From Aliivibrio sp. S3MY1 (lineage in GTDB: Bacteria > Pseudomonadota > Gammaproteobacteria > Enterobacterales > Vibrionaceae), in NCBI RefSeq assembly GCF_028765575.1, contig NZ_JARACO010000010.1, positions 1 through 64,000 of the forward strand: a DNA stretch of 64,000 nucleotides. The letters run 5' to 3'. Each line of letters starts with the position of its first letter. Position 1 is the first letter of the stretch. Shown piece by piece: positions 30,723 to 40,404 of the stretch. Made by a program: the position numbers and the translations under genes. The notes under the pieces are model-generated. The model was not told the origin of the DNA. It did not search any database and was given only the letters and a program-made list of their open reading frames with translations.

Positions 30723-32750
30723 ATGTCTCTTTCTCAAATACAACATTGGCTTCCTTTACTAACAGATAATAGTCCATTTCTGTTTGCTATTTTGGACTCG
30801 GATCATAATTATGTGACCGTAAATAATCGCTACTGCGAAATCAGTGGATTAAATAGAGAAGAGTTATACGGTCGTTCTGATAGTGATATTTTAGGATCTC
30901 ATTTCTATTCTTCACTTAAGGCGTATTATAGTAGAGCGCTAAATGGAGAGAAAATTGAAGCTGAAATAACTCTCGATGACCACCGTTTTGATACCAGCCT
31001 CCATTTCAGTCTATTCCCTATCGAACAAGATAATAATACCTATATCGTTTTTCACGCTGTCGATACCTCTGAGCGACAGCAACTGCTTAGCTCTTTGAAA
31101 GAAAGCGAATCAAAATATCATAAACTCACCGAACTGCTTAATGACGCTGTCTTCTTAATTGAAGGTGACATTATTGTCTCCGCAAATACCGCCTCAGCTA
31201 AAATACTTGGTTTTAATAAAGCCAGTGAATTTATCGGTGAAAGTATTGAGCAACTGTTAACTCCTGCAAATAAAAACCAATCATTATCAGAAGCTATTAT
31301 CACTTTAGCGTCAGAACAACCATTAATTGTGAGAACGACCGTTAATTGCGGTACGCGAACAGAACTAACCTTAACCGTTGAAGAAACACACATTTTAGGT
31401 AGCCCTGCTCATTTAGCTATTGTAAAAGAACATAAAAAACAGACTGCTGTTGCAAACCAAGTTACCGCATCACAAATCGATTTATTAACAGGGATCTATA
31501 ACCGGCATGGTTTCACTCATGTTATTGAAAAAATGATTAAAGAAGATATTCCTTTTTTCATGCTCTATTTGGATATCGATAACTTTAAAAACATTAACGA
31601 CTCTTTAGGCCACCACATTGGCGATAGAGTATTAAAAGAAATTTCAACACGCCTACAGAAATTACTTCCCAAACATGCAATAGTTGGTCATCTAGCCGGA
31701 GATGAGTTTGGTATTCTTTTTCCAAAACCTGAACATAACCAAATCCTTGAGCAACTAGCTGAAAAAATTATAAAACTGATCAATCAACCTTTTGACCTAG
31801 TTCATTTCTCTAAACGACTCGCTTGTTCTATTGGTAGCGTTCAATACCCAACAGATGGGACAGATGCTCGAAGCTTGCTACAAAATGCTGATACCGCAAT
31901 GTACGAGGCCAAAGATCGTGGTCGAAATCGATTAATCAAATTTCATGACCAAATGAACAAAGAAGCAAGGATGCGCTTATGGTTAGAAATAGAACTTCAA
32001 AAAGCCTTACAAAACAATGGTCTTGAAGTTTGGTATCAACCAAAAGTAAGCGCTCGTGATTTCAGGATCAATGGCGCTGAAGCGCTTGTACGTTGGAAGC
32101 ATCCTGTAGAAGGTTATATTAGCCCAGCTCGATTTATTCCCGTTGCTGAACGCTCTGGCTTGATTGAAACGCTAGGTAAAGTGGTCATGCGTGAAGTATT
32201 CCGGACAGTAAAAGAATGGAGAAGCCAAGGGATTTTACCAGGAAGAATTGCCATCAACCTGTCACCAGAACAATTTGGTAATCCTCTGTTACTTGAATAC
32301 ATGGAGCGACTATTAAAAACAACTCAAGTGGATCCAAACGACATCACTCTTGAGTTAACTGAAAGCGCAGTAATGAGTGATGGTGAGCATGCCATCCAAA
32401 TGCTTGATGCGATTAAAAAGCTTGGATTTACCCTTTCTATTGATGACTTTGGTACGGGTTATTCCTCTTTAGCTTACCTTGCTCGCTTCCCACTCGATGA
32501 ATTAAAGATTGATCGTGGTTTCATCAGTGAAATAGATACACTGCCCAAACAAATTACTATTATTGAAAATGTGATTAATTTAGGTAAAAACTTGAATATG
32601 GCTATCGTCGCTGAGGGGGTAGAAACCAGACAACAAGCGATGCTGCTATCAAGTTTAAACTGTGACTCTATCCAAGGCTTCCACTTCCACAAACCTCAAC
32701 CAAAACATGAGATTGAAGCGCTATTAGTACAGAACAAACGCTCAAGATAA
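30723..32750 (+). CDS. rocS: PAS-PAS-GGDEF-EAL protein (RocS-like c-di-GMP enzyme)
   Basis: The 675 residues carry two N-terminal PAS-type sensor regions (about 10-120 and 125-240), a GGDEF domain with AGDEF at 325-329 (first glycine replaced by alanine) preceded by DIDNFKNINDSLGHHIGD, and an EAL domain with E453-A454-L455, NLSPEQF, ELTESAVM, DDFGTGYSSL, LKIDR and AEGVE. All EAL catalytic motifs are intact, so phosphodiesterase activity is likely; AGDEF can be active in some cyclases. No membrane spans. The position between ubiT and ubiU matches V. cholerae rocS, hence the symbol (by synteny). Confidence 0.85.
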   Translation: MSLSQIQHWLPLLTDNSPFLFAILDSDHNYVTVNNRYCEISGLNREELYGRSDSDILGSHFYSSLKAYYSRALNGEKIEAEITLDDHRFDTSLHFSLFPIEQDNNTYIVFHAVDTSERQQLLSSLKESESKYHKLTELLNDAVFLIEGDIIVSANTASAKILGFNKASEFIGESIEQLLTPANKNQSLSEAIITLASEQPLIVRTTVNCGTRTELTLTVEETHILGSPAHLAIVKEHKKQTAVANQVTASQIDLLTGIYNRHGFTHVIEKMIKEDIPFFMLYLDIDNFKNINDSLGHHIGDRVLKEISTRLQKLLPKHAIVGHLAGDEFGILFPKPEHNQILEQLAEKIIKLINQPFDLVHFSKRLACSIGSVQYPTDGTDARSLLQNADTAMYEAKDRGRNRLIKFHDQMNKEARMRLWLEIELQKALQNNGLEVWYQPKVSARDFRINGAEALVRWKHPVEGYISPARFIPVAERSGLIETLGKVVMREVFRTVKEWRSQGILPGRIAINLSPEQFGNPLLLEYMERLLKTTQVDPNDITLELTESAVMSDGEHAIQMLDAIKKLGFTLSIDDFGTGYSSLAYLARFPLDELKIDRGFISEIDTLPKQITIIENVINLGKNLNMAIVAEGVETRQQAMLLSSLNCDSIQGFHFHKPQPKHEIEALLVQNKRSR

Positions 32751-32767
32751 TCAAATACCTACCTACT

Positions 32768-32804
32768 TAATACCTAGATATTGGCTCCCACTTTCTAGGT
32801 ATTA
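32768..32804. repeat. Inverted repeat between rocS and ubiU
   Basis: TAATACCTAGA (32768-32778) and TCTAGGTATTA (32794-32804) are perfect complements over 11 bp with a 15-base loop, 18 bp after the rocS stop. No T run follows, so it is either a factor-assisted end site or a binding site. The rest of the 216-bp gap to ubiU is AT-rich with no gene. Confidence 0.6.
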
Positions 32805-32966
32805 CAACCTATTATGTAAAATTAAATCAAAAAAAGTCATCTTTAATACTATTTAATACCAAGACGTCATTAATACAACAAAAGAACCAAAACCTGCCTT
32901 AAATCAAGTTTCAAATTTATCTTATCATTATCATAGAGCATCAGATTTTTGTAACTAGGTATTCTT

Positions 32967-33968
32967 ATGGAACTCCTCTGCCCAGCTGGTAATTTACCTG
33001 CTCTAAAAACCGCAATTGATTGCGGTGCCGATGCGGTTTATATCGGTTTTAAAGACGATACTAATGCTCGCCATTTTGCAGGTTTAAATTTCACCGGTAA
33101 AAAGCTTGAGAAAGCAGTGCAATACGTTCACGACCATAATAAGCACATTCACGTTGCTTTAAATACATTTGCTCACCCAGATGGATTTAGTCGTTGGACT
33201 AAAGCGGTCGATAATGCAGCAGCTATGGGGATTGATGCATTAATTATCTCAGATATTGGGGTTCTAGAATACGCGGCGAACACTTATCCAGATTTAGAAC
33301 TACACTTATCAGTTCAAGCTTCTGCAACCAACGTTGCTGCAATTGATTTCTATAAAAAGAATTTCAATATCAAGCGTGTTGTCTTACCACGAGTGCTCTC
33401 TATTCATCAGGTAAAGCAACTATCACGCAATCTAACCTCGGATGTGGATTTAGAAGTTTTCGCCTTTGGCAGTTTATGTATCATGTCTGAAGGCCGTTGT
33501 TACTTATCTTCTTATATGACAGGCGAATCACCAAATACGGTTGGTGCTTGTTCTCCAGCAAAATACGTTCGCTGGCAAGAAACAGAAAATGGCCTTGAAT
33601 CGCGATTGAATAATATTCTTATTGACCGTTATGGTGACGGTGAGAATGCCGGTTACCCAACACTTTGCAAGGGCCGCTTTGATGTAGAAGGAAAAACATT
33701 CCATGCATTAGAAGAGCCTACCAGTTTAAACACTTTATCTCTTGTTCCTGAACTTTTCGCTGCTAATGTGGCTTCTGTGAAAATTGAAGGTCGTCAACGT
33801 AGCCCTGCTTATGTCGAACAAGTAACACGAACTTGGCGAGCAGCTATTGATCGTTATAAAGCAAATCCTGAAGGTTATTCTGTGGAACCTAAATGGGATG
33901 CAACTCTGGCAAATGTATCTGAGGGAACTCAAACAACCCTTGGTGCTTATCATAAGAAGTGGCAATAG
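32967..33968 (+). CDS. ubiU: UbiU, iron-sulfur U32-family protein of O2-independent ubiquinone synthesis
   Basis: The 333 residues are a U32-peptidase-fold protein starting MELLCPAGNLPALKTAIDCGADAVYIG. Four cysteines at 171, 178, 195 and 234 have the spacing (7, 17, 39) reported for the [4Fe-4S] ligands of E. coli UbiU. With UbiV it hydroxylates the quinone ring using prephenate rather than oxygen. The ubiV ATG follows 9 bp after the stop. This gene was formerly annotated as a collagenase-like protease; the cysteine pattern supports UbiU. Confidence 0.95.
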   Translation: MELLCPAGNLPALKTAIDCGADAVYIGFKDDTNARHFAGLNFTGKKLEKAVQYVHDHNKHIHVALNTFAHPDGFSRWTKAVDNAAAMGIDALIISDIGVLEYAANTYPDLELHLSVQASATNVAAIDFYKKNFNIKRVVLPRVLSIHQVKQLSRNLTSDVDLEVFAFGSLCIMSEGRCYLSSYMTGESPNTVGACSPAKYVRWQETENGLESRLNNILIDRYGDGENAGYPTLCKGRFDVEGKTFHALEEPTSLNTLSLVPELFAANVASVKIEGRQRSPAYVEQVTRTWRAAIDRYKANPEGYSVEPKWDATLANVSEGTQTTLGAYHKKWQ

Positions 33969-33977
33969 GAGAACATT

Positions 33978-34856
33978 ATGAAATATGCATTAGGTCCACT
34001 TTTATACTTTTGGTCTAAAGAGAATATCGAATCTTTTTATCAGAAATCGATAAGCAGTGAAGCAGATATTATTTATTTGGGCGAGAGTGTTTGTTCAAAA
34101 CGTCGTGAAATGAAACCAAAAGATTGGTTTGCTATTGCTAAAGATATTTCTGACTCAGGTAAGCAAGTCGTTTTATCGACGATGGCGCTCTTAGAGGCAC
34201 CAAGTGAAGTCAATGCCATGAAAAAGTACATTGATAATGGTGATTTCATTATTGAGGCTAACGATGTTTCTGCAATCCAATTAGCGTCTGAGAGTAAAGT
34301 TCCATTCGTCGTTGGACCAGCGGTTAACTGTTATAACGCTCAAACCTTAAACTTATTTTTAAAACAAGGTATGACTCGTTGGTGCATGCCTGTTGAACTA
34401 TCGCGTGAATGGTTACAAAACGTATTAATGCAATGTGACGATCTAGGGATCCGCGATAAGTTTGAAACTGAGGTATTCAGCTATGGTTATCTACCATTAG
34501 CATATTCAGCTCGCTGCTTTACCGCAAGAGCAGAAAACAAACCAAAAGATGAGTGTGAGACTTGTTGTATCAAGTATCCAAACGGCATCACGGTAAATAG
34601 CCAAGAAGGGCAAGAAGTCTTTACTTTAAATGGTATTCAAACCCAATCAGGCTACTGCTATAACCTTATCAATGATTTACCAAGCATGGAAACGTTGGTT
34701 GATGTGGTGCGATTAAGTCCATTAAGTGTAGAAACCTTTAGCGAAGTATCTAAATTTAAAGCGAATGAAGCAGGTGTTGAGAAGTTTGCGCTAAAAGATG
34801 CTCGTCAATGCAACGGTTATTGGCACAATATCGCAGGGCTAGACATCCAAATCTAA
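33978..34856 (+). CDS. ubiV: UbiV, iron-sulfur U32-family partner of UbiU
   Basis: The 292 residues begin MKYALGPLLYFW. Cysteines at 39, 180, 193 and 197 fall at the same positions as the [4Fe-4S] ligands of E. coli UbiV (segment ARCFTARAENKPKDECETCC). It forms a complex with UbiU in oxygen-independent ubiquinone synthesis. The ATG has AGGAGAAC upstream, and the two genes are a transcription unit ended by a shared terminator. Confidence 0.95.
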   Translation: MKYALGPLLYFWSKENIESFYQKSISSEADIIYLGESVCSKRREMKPKDWFAIAKDISDSGKQVVLSTMALLEAPSEVNAMKKYIDNGDFIIEANDVSAIQLASESKVPFVVGPAVNCYNAQTLNLFLKQGMTRWCMPVELSREWLQNVLMQCDDLGIRDKFETEVFSYGYLPLAYSARCFTARAENKPKDECETCCIKYPNGITVNSQEGQEVFTLNGIQTQSGYCYNLINDLPSMETLVDVVRLSPLSVETFSEVSKFKANEAGVEKFALKDARQCNGYWHNIAGLDIQI

Positions 34857-34882
34857 TTAATTAGATAGCCCTTCATAAACAA

Positions 34883-34915
34883 AAAGCCCTTACTTCATTA
34901 AAAAATAAGGGCTTT
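34883..34915. terminator. Bidirectional terminator between ubiV and nlpI
   Basis: AAAGCCCTTA/TAAGGGCTTT (34883-34892 with 34906-34915) lies between convergent genes. Confidence 0.85.
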
Positions 34916-34935
34916 CATAAACACTAAATACAGAG

Positions 34936-35904
34936 TTATTCCGCTAACGCTTCTTCTTTTAACACTTCTTTTTCTGAACGTTCAGCAACAGGAACTGCTT
35001 TCGCTTCTAATGCTTGCTGTTCTTTTATCTTCTGCTCTTGTAACTCGCGTAATGATTGATAGATTTTACCAAGCTCAACAAAAGAGTAGCGATGTTCAAC
35101 ATATTCATACACATTGCCTGCCATTGCTAATTTATACAGAGCAATCGCATTAGAGTAATCGCCTTCATGTTGATAACGCTTAGCTAAGTAAAAATACCCT
35201 TCCGTTAGTTTTTCTGCCAACGCGACGTTATTACGAGTGGTAGTCAGAAGCTTTTTATAGAACTCATCTTCTAAGGTCTCTTTTAAAATAAGTCCGGCAA
35301 GATCCCATCCAAAATCTTCATCCGCTCTTTGTCGATATTGTTTTTGGAAAGTCTCTGTGGCTACTTTCGCATCCACTTCTAACCCAATCCAATATAACCA
35401 AATGGCACGATATGGGTCTCGTGGTGCATCGTTATAATGTTTTGTGGCAATTTCATAAGCTTGATCGTAACGCTCGCCATAATAAAGGGCGATGGCTAGA
35501 TTACGCTCTGCAAATTGATTCGATGGATCTAGCTCTAATGCAGAATCTAATGCCTCATAAGCACCATCAAAGTCCGTATTTTGCGTGTAATACACACCTA
35601 AAATATTAAAAACATCACTTTGATCTGGCTTTAAATTTAGGGATTGAGTGAAATCTACACGCGCTAAATCACGTAAACCTAAACTGTCATTAATTAAACC
35701 ACGTTCATAGAACATTTTAGAACGAGTAATATCATCAACATCTGGTCGTAGTAATAATTGGTCTAAACGAGACAACTGGATCTCTTGCTGGATGCTTGGC
35801 TGCAAAGGAACCGCCATTGGTGGGTAACCCCAACCAGAGGAGTTTGATGCACACCCTGATAATACTAATACTGCGCCTACTAACGCAACTCGAATCCAAT
35901 TCAC
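34936..35904 (-). CDS. nlpI: Lipoprotein NlpI (TPR adaptor)
   Basis: An outer-membrane lipoprotein that works with Prc to degrade peptidoglycan hydrolases such as MepS. The signal peptide ends in lipobox LSGC with the lipidated C18; residue +2 is alanine, which fits outer-membrane sorting. TPR repeats follow (for example ERGLINDSLGLRDLARVDFT, AYEALDSALELDPSNQFAE). At 322 residues it is longer than E. coli NlpI (294), the extra being a charged C-terminal tail. It lies downstream of pnp as in E. coli. Confidence 0.93.
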   Translation of the reverse strand: MNWIRVALVGAVLVLSGCASNSSGWGYPPMAVPLQPSIQQEIQLSRLDQLLLRPDVDDITRSKMFYERGLINDSLGLRDLARVDFTQSLNLKPDQSDVFNILGVYYTQNTDFDGAYEALDSALELDPSNQFAERNLAIALYYGERYDQAYEIATKHYNDAPRDPYRAIWLYWIGLEVDAKVATETFQKQYRQRADEDFGWDLAGLILKETLEDEFYKKLLTTTRNNVALAEKLTEGYFYLAKRYQHEGDYSNAIALYKLAMAGNVYEYVEHRYSFVELGKIYQSLRELQEQKIKEQQALEAKAVPVAERSEKEVLKEEALAE

Positions 35905-35947
35905 TCATTTTTCTCCTATGATAAGCTGACTTCTTCTAACTACAGTT

Positions 35948-35977
35948 AAAAGAAAAGGGAGCATTTCTGCTCCCTTT
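35948..35977 (-). terminator. Hairpin terminator between pnp and nlpI
   Basis: AAAGGGAGCA/TGCTCCCTTT (35954-35963 with 35968-35977) with a 4-base loop lies 39 bp beyond the pnp stop; the minus flank is TTCTTTTAAC. Confidence 0.82.
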
Positions 35978-36015
35978 ATAACACGCTTTAAATCAAAAGA
36001 CTGTAATCAATAAGA

Positions 36016-38145
36016 TTATTCTGCGTCTTTAACTTCAGCAGCTGCTGCTGGGTTTAGCTCAGCATTTGCTTCTTTGATACTTAGACGGATACGGCCTTGA
36101 CGGTCGATCTCTAGTACTTTAGTTTGCACTTCTTGGCCAACTTGTAGGTGGTCAGCTACTTTCTCGATACGCTCTTCAGCGATTTGAGAAATGTGTACTA
36201 GACCTTCTTTAGGACCAAGAACAGTAACGAATGCACCGAAATCAACGATACGCATTACTTTACCTGGGTAGATTTTACCCACTTCAACTTCAGCGGTAAT
36301 CTCTTCGATACGACGAATGGCTTCTTGTGCAGCAGCACCTTCAGTCGCAGCAATTTTGATAGTACCATCGTCTTCGATTTCGATAGTTGTACCCGTTTCT
36401 TCACAAAGAGCACGAATAACCGCGCCGCCTTTACCGATAACATCTTTGATCTTATCAGAGCTGATTTTCATTGTATGGATACGTGGAGCGAATTCAGAGA
36501 TATCTTCACGAGCACCAGAGATTGCTTCGTCCATAACAGTAAGGATGTGCTTACGCGCACCTTGTGCTTGGTTTAGAGCGATCTGCATGATCTCTTTAGT
36601 GATACCTTCGATTTTGATGTCCATTTGAAGAGCAGTAATACCTTCGTTAGTACCTGCTACTTTAAAGTCCATGTCACCTAGGTGATCTTCGTCGCCAAGG
36701 ATGTCAGAAAGAACAACGAAATCGTCGCCTTCTTTCACAAGACCCATAGCGATACCAGCAACAGACGCTTTAATTGGAACACCAGCATCCATAAGTGCTA
36801 GAGAAGTACCACATACAGAAGCCATTGAAGATGAACCGTTAGATTCAGTGATTTCCGAAACTACACGTACTGTGTATGGGAATTCTTCAACAGAAGGCAT
36901 AACCGCTTGGATACCGCGTTTAGCTAGTTTACCGTGACCAATTTCACGACGCTTAGGAGAACCAACAAAACCAGTTTCACCTACACAGTATGGAGGGAAG
37001 TTGTAGTGTAGAAGGAAGTGGTCTTTCTTCTCACCCATTAGGCTATCGATGATTTGTGCATCACGTTGTGTACCAAGTGTTGCAGTAACAAGCGCTTGAG
37101 TTTCACCACGAGTGAATAGAGAAGAACCGTGTGTACGTGGAAGAACACCAGTACGTACGTCTAGCGCACGAACCATGTCTTTTTCACGGCCATCGATACG
37201 TGGGTGACCAGCAATGATGCGGCTACGTACCACTTTTTTCTCTAGAGAACCAAGCATGCTACGGATTTCGCGCTCATCTAGTTCTTCATTTTGAGCTAGA
37301 AGTGCTTCAACAGCTTCATTTTTAATTACGCCAACTTGCTCGTAACGCGCCATTTTTTCAGTAATTTGGTACGCTTCAGAAAGACGAGTTTCTGCAAGCT
37401 CAGCAACTTGTGCTTTAAGCTCAGCGTTTACTTCTGGAGCAGTCCAATCCCAAGCAGGAGTAGCAACTTCAGCAGCAAACTCGTTGATAGCTTTGATTAC
37501 TACTTGTTGTTGTTCGTGACCAAACACAACAGCAGAAAGCATTTCTTCTTCAGATAGGTTGTCAGCTTCTGACTCAACCATTAATACTGCGCCTTCTGTA
37601 CCAGACACAACTAGGTCTAGTTTAGAGTTTTCAAGCTCAGTGTTTGATGGGTTAAGAACTAGCTCACCATTGATGTGACCAACACGTGCTGCACCGATAG
37701 GACCATTGAATGGAACACCTGCGATAGAAAGTGCAGCAGACGTTGCGATCATAGTGATCATGTCTGGGTTTACGTCTGGGTTGATAGACACAACCGTAGC
37801 AATAACTTGAACTTCGTTTTTAAACGCACTTGGGAAAAGTGGACGAATTGGACGGTCGATTAGACGAGCCGTTAGTGTTTCGCCTTCTGAAGGACGACCT
37901 TCACGCTTAAAGAAACCACCAGGAATTTTACCAGCAGCGTATGTACGCTCTTGGTAGTTCACTGTTAGTGGGAAGAAATCTTGACCTGGTACTGCGTCTT
38001 TTTTAGCGACCACAGAAACGAATACTGATGTATCGTCCATGCTTGCCATAACAGCAGCTGTTGCTTGACGAGCCATTACGCCCGTCTCAAGAGTTACGGT
38101 GTGGTTACCGTATTGGAATGATTTTACGACTGGATTCGCGAACAT
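36016..38145 (-). CDS. pnp: Polynucleotide phosphorylase
   Basis: A 3'-5' phosphorolytic exoribonuclease of the degradosome. Two RNase PH domains, then a KH domain ([20 protein letters not shown]) and an S1 domain ([28 protein letters not shown]) near the C terminus. The chosen ATG ([13 protein letters not shown]) follows AAGGA by six bases and gives 709 residues, close to E. coli (711). The upstream leader has a long stem-loop, the typical substrate for RNase III in PNPase autoregulation. rpsO lies upstream. Confidence 0.97.
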   Translation of the reverse strand: MFANPVVKSFQYGNHTVTLETGVMARQATAAVMASMDDTSVFVSVVAKKDAVPGQDFFPLTVNYQERTYAAGKIPGGFFKREGRPSEGETLTARLIDRPIRPLFPSAFKNEVQVIATVVSINPDVNPDMITMIATSAALSIAGVPFNGPIGAARVGHINGELVLNPSNTELENSKLDLVVSGTEGAVLMVESEADNLSEEEMLSAVVFGHEQQQVVIKAINEFAAEVATPAWDWTAPEVNAELKAQVAELAETRLSEAYQITEKMARYEQVGVIKNEAVEALLAQNEELDEREIRSMLGSLEKKVVRSRIIAGHPRIDGREKDMVRALDVRTGVLPRTHGSSLFTRGETQALVTATLGTQRDAQIIDSLMGEKKDHFLLHYNFPPYCVGETGFVGSPKRREIGHGKLAKRGIQAVMPSVEEFPYTVRVVSEITESNGSSSMASVCGTSLALMDAGVPIKASVAGIAMGLVKEGDDFVVLSDILGDEDHLGDMDFKVAGTNEGITALQMDIKIEGITKEIMQIALNQAQGARKHILTVMDEAISGAREDISEFAPRIHTMKISSDKIKDVIGKGGAVIRALCEETGTTIEIEDDGTIKIAATEGAAAQEAIRRIEEITAEVEVGKIYPGKVMRIVDFGAFVTVLGPKEGLVHISQIAEERIEKVADHLQVGQEVQTKVLEIDRQGRIRLSIKEANAELNPAAAAEVKDAE

Positions 38146-38226
38146 TATTTTTCCTTTATTCTTAACACTCAAACCATTTCTGGCTGAAATTAAGAAAATT
38201 TAAGTGATAATTCAATCTATTACCAA

Positions 38227-38277
38227 TCGCGACTAGTACAAATTTACTGAGTAAAAGATAACTTGTAATAGTCGCGA
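38227..38277 (-). promoter_or_regulatory. pnp leader stem-loop (RNase III site)
   Basis: TCGCGACT (38227-38234) pairs with AGTCGCGA (38270-38277), and an inner ACAA-GTT / AAATTTGT stem extends it with small bulges. It lies in the 351-bp region between rpsO and pnp (38146-38496), 82 bp upstream of the pnp ATG. In E. coli RNase III cuts such a hairpin and PNPase then removes the cut 5' strand to shut off its own translation. The same role is inferred here. Confidence 0.7.
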
Positions 38278-38435
38278 CCTAGTGGCCGACTTCGGTGACT
38301 GTAATAGATGAACAAAATTATAGCGTTAAAAACGCACACTGCGATTTCAACGGCCATAGTATACCCCAATTAGGGCAATATGCGAGGTTCAGAAATGAAA
38401 AAGGAGAGTTATACTAAGCTATGTGTTTATTGCAG

Positions 38436-38468
38436 ACACAAAAAAAGGAGCGATAAACGCTCCTTTTT
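38436..38468 (-). terminator. Intrinsic terminator after rpsO
   Basis: AAAAAGGAGCG/CGCTCCTTTTT (38442-38452 with 38458-38468), 5-base loop, T run on minus. Lies 28 bp beyond the rpsO stop; read-through into pnp is common in this gene pair. Confidence 0.88.
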
Positions 38469-38496
38469 GTCAAACTGTCTTTACAGACATCGCAAA

Positions 38497-38766
38497 TTAG
38501 CGACGTAGGCCTAGACGTTTGATTAGATTTTGGTAACGCTCGCTGTTTTTACCTTTTAGGTAATCAAGAAGCTTACGACGGCTAGAAACCATACGTAATA
38601 GACCACGACGGCTGTGGTGATCGTGCTTGTGATTAGCGAAGTGACCTTGAAGGTGGTTGATAGAAGCAGTAAGTAGTGCTACTTGTACTTCTGGTGAACC
38701 TGTGTCGCCTTCAGATTGTGCGTATTCTGCAACGATTGCTGCTTTAGTTTCTGCATTCAGAGACAT
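38497..38766 (-). CDS. rpsO: 30S ribosomal protein S15
   Basis: The 89-residue protein starts [17 protein letters not shown], contains [19 protein letters not shown] and [21 protein letters not shown]. It is an exact-length S15. It binds 16S rRNA early in assembly. Located between truB and pnp, as in E. coli. Confidence 0.99.
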   Translation of the reverse strand: MSLNAETKAAIVAEYAQSEGDTGSPEVQVALLTASINHLQGHFANHKHDHHSRRGLLRMVSSRRKLLDYLKGKNSERYQNLIKRLGLRR

Positions 38767-38872
38767 AATGCTCTCCTGATAAGAGTTGTTTAATATATGT
38801 AGCAGCCAATCTCTGATTCAGCCACTACGCGAAGGGCGAATTATACGGATGAACAATAATAAAGCAATAAAA

Positions 38873-38904
38873 AAAGAGCAAAAACCACAAGGCCTTTGCT
38901 CTTT
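38873..38904 (-). terminator. Hairpin between truB and rpsO
   Basis: AAAGAGCAAA/TTTGCTCTTT (38873-38882 with 38895-38904), 12-base loop, T-rich minus flank, 25 bp past the truB stop. Confidence 0.78.
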
Positions 38905-38928
38905 CTTAATCAAGACACTTAAGAGTGT

Positions 38929-39885
38929 TTATTTATCTTCTTCGACTTCATCTCGGAAAACAACTAAACGTTTTGGTGCAACACGACCGTCATTATCAAT
39001 ATGTCCAATACCAATAAATAAACGTTCTTCACCTGAAGTCATTCGTACGATCCCCTCTTGAGGCGCACCAAACACTTGAACGGGTTGTCCATGTAATACA
39101 TGATCAGCCAATTCTGGGATCATGTTTACTTCTGGTAAATCTTGAACGGCTGAATCCATAGGCATTAGTAATGGATCAAGTAACTCACGTGGTGCAATGT
39201 CTTCACGATGAGCTTGTTCTAGTAAAGCCTCAAGGTATTCAATCGTTACCATATTCTCATATGGGTAATTTGATACCCCCGTACGACGTAAATAAGTTAC
39301 GTGAGCACCACAGCCTAACATTTCACCTAGATCATCCGTAATGGTACGAATGTAAGTGCCTTTAGAACAATGCACTTCCATCTCAACTTCATGACCTTCA
39401 AAGCGAATTAACTCAATTGAATAAACCGTGATTTTACGAGATTTACGAGGTACCTCAATGCCTTCACGTGCGTATTCATACAAAGGGCGACCTTCGTGCT
39501 TTAACGCTGAAAACATTGATGGAATTTGATCGGTTGTACCACGAAACTTAGCAATACAACGCTCAAGCTGTCCACGATCAACCTTCACTTCACGAGTTTG
39601 AACTACTTCACCATCAGAATCTGACGTATTAGTTCGCTCACCAAGCTTCGCTACCACACGATAGCGTTTATCAGAGTCCAATAAGAACTGAGAAAATTTC
39701 GTCGCTTCACCAAAACAAAGAGGCAACATACCAGTTGCTAGAGGATCAAGCGCACCAGTATGGCCAGCTTTCTCTGCAAAGTAGATGCGTTTTACTTTTT
39801 GCAATGTATCGTTCGACGTAATTCCTTCTGGCTTATCAATTAAGATAACGCCATCAATAGGACGACCCTTACGACGACGAGCCAT
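38929..39885 (-). CDS. truB: tRNA pseudouridine-55 synthase
   Basis: Makes pseudouridine 55 in the T-loop of tRNAs. The 318 residues carry [15 protein letters not shown], the catalytic-aspartate motif [16 protein letters not shown] and the C-terminal PUA-like region. Its ATG overlaps the rbfA stop (TAATG), so translation is coupled. Confidence 0.98.
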   Translation of the reverse strand: MARRRKGRPIDGVILIDKPEGITSNDTLQKVKRIYFAEKAGHTGALDPLATGMLPLCFGEATKFSQFLLDSDKRYRVVAKLGERTNTSDSDGEVVQTREVKVDRGQLERCIAKFRGTTDQIPSMFSALKHEGRPLYEYAREGIEVPRKSRKITVYSIELIRFEGHEVEMEVHCSKGTYIRTITDDLGEMLGCGAHVTYLRRTGVSNYPYENMVTIEYLEALLEQAHREDIAPRELLDPLLMPMDSAVQDLPEVNMIPELADHVLHGQPVQVFGAPQEGIVRMTSGEERLFIGIGHIDNDGRVAPKRLVVFRDEVEEDK

Positions 39886-40292
39886 TACTCTTGCCCTTCG
39901 TCTGATTCAGTACGGCCTGATTCAGCCATTTTACGCTTATCAGTATTCATCACGTCTGTTACTAAATTAGACATACGCATACCTTCAACAAGTGTATTGT
40001 CGTAAGTAAAACGAACCTCAGGCGTTAGACGGTGACGGATACGCTTACCAAGCATCATTCGAACTGGAACTTCATGCTCTTTCAATGCTGCTAGGCATGT
40101 TTCTGGTGTTTGATCACCAACACAGAAGAAAGTAACGAATACTTTTGCGTAAGCAAGGTCACGAGATACTTCAACATCTGAAATAGTAACCATACCGATA
40201 CGTGAATCACGAACTTCACGCTGTAGGATTACCGCTAATTCTTTTTGTAATTGTTGCGACACACGTTGTGCGCGGCTAAATTCTTTTGACAT
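39885..40292 (-). CDS. rbfA: Ribosome-binding factor A
   Basis: A small 30S assembly factor with a KH fold. The protein starts [20 protein letters not shown] and has the [14 protein letters not shown] core. I prefer the ATG at 40292 (135 residues; E. coli 133); a GTG four codons upstream is possible. A hairpin separates it from infB. Confidence 0.95.
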   Translation of the reverse strand: MSKEFSRAQRVSQQLQKELAVILQREVRDSRIGMVTISDVEVSRDLAYAKVFVTFFCVGDQTPETCLAALKEHEVPVRMMLGKRIRHRLTPEVRFTYDNTLVEGMRMSNLVTDVMNTDKRKMAESGRTESDEGQE

Positions 40293-40314
40293 ATCATTTC
40301 TCACTTAGAAAGAT

Positions 40315-40341
40315 GGGGGGCGTGGTAATTACCAGCCCCCC
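40315..40341. repeat. GC-rich hairpin between infB and rbfA
   Basis: GGGGGGC and GCCCCCC flank the palindrome TGGTAATTACCA with one unpaired base (40315-40341). This is a very stable stem in an AT-rich operon. No T run follows on minus, so it looks like a stabiliser or processing site rather than a terminator. Confidence 0.65.
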
Positions 40342-40404
40342 ATGGTGTATTTAACAACCGATTACTCCATTATTTCATTGAATAATAGAAGTAATTATAG
40401 TCAA

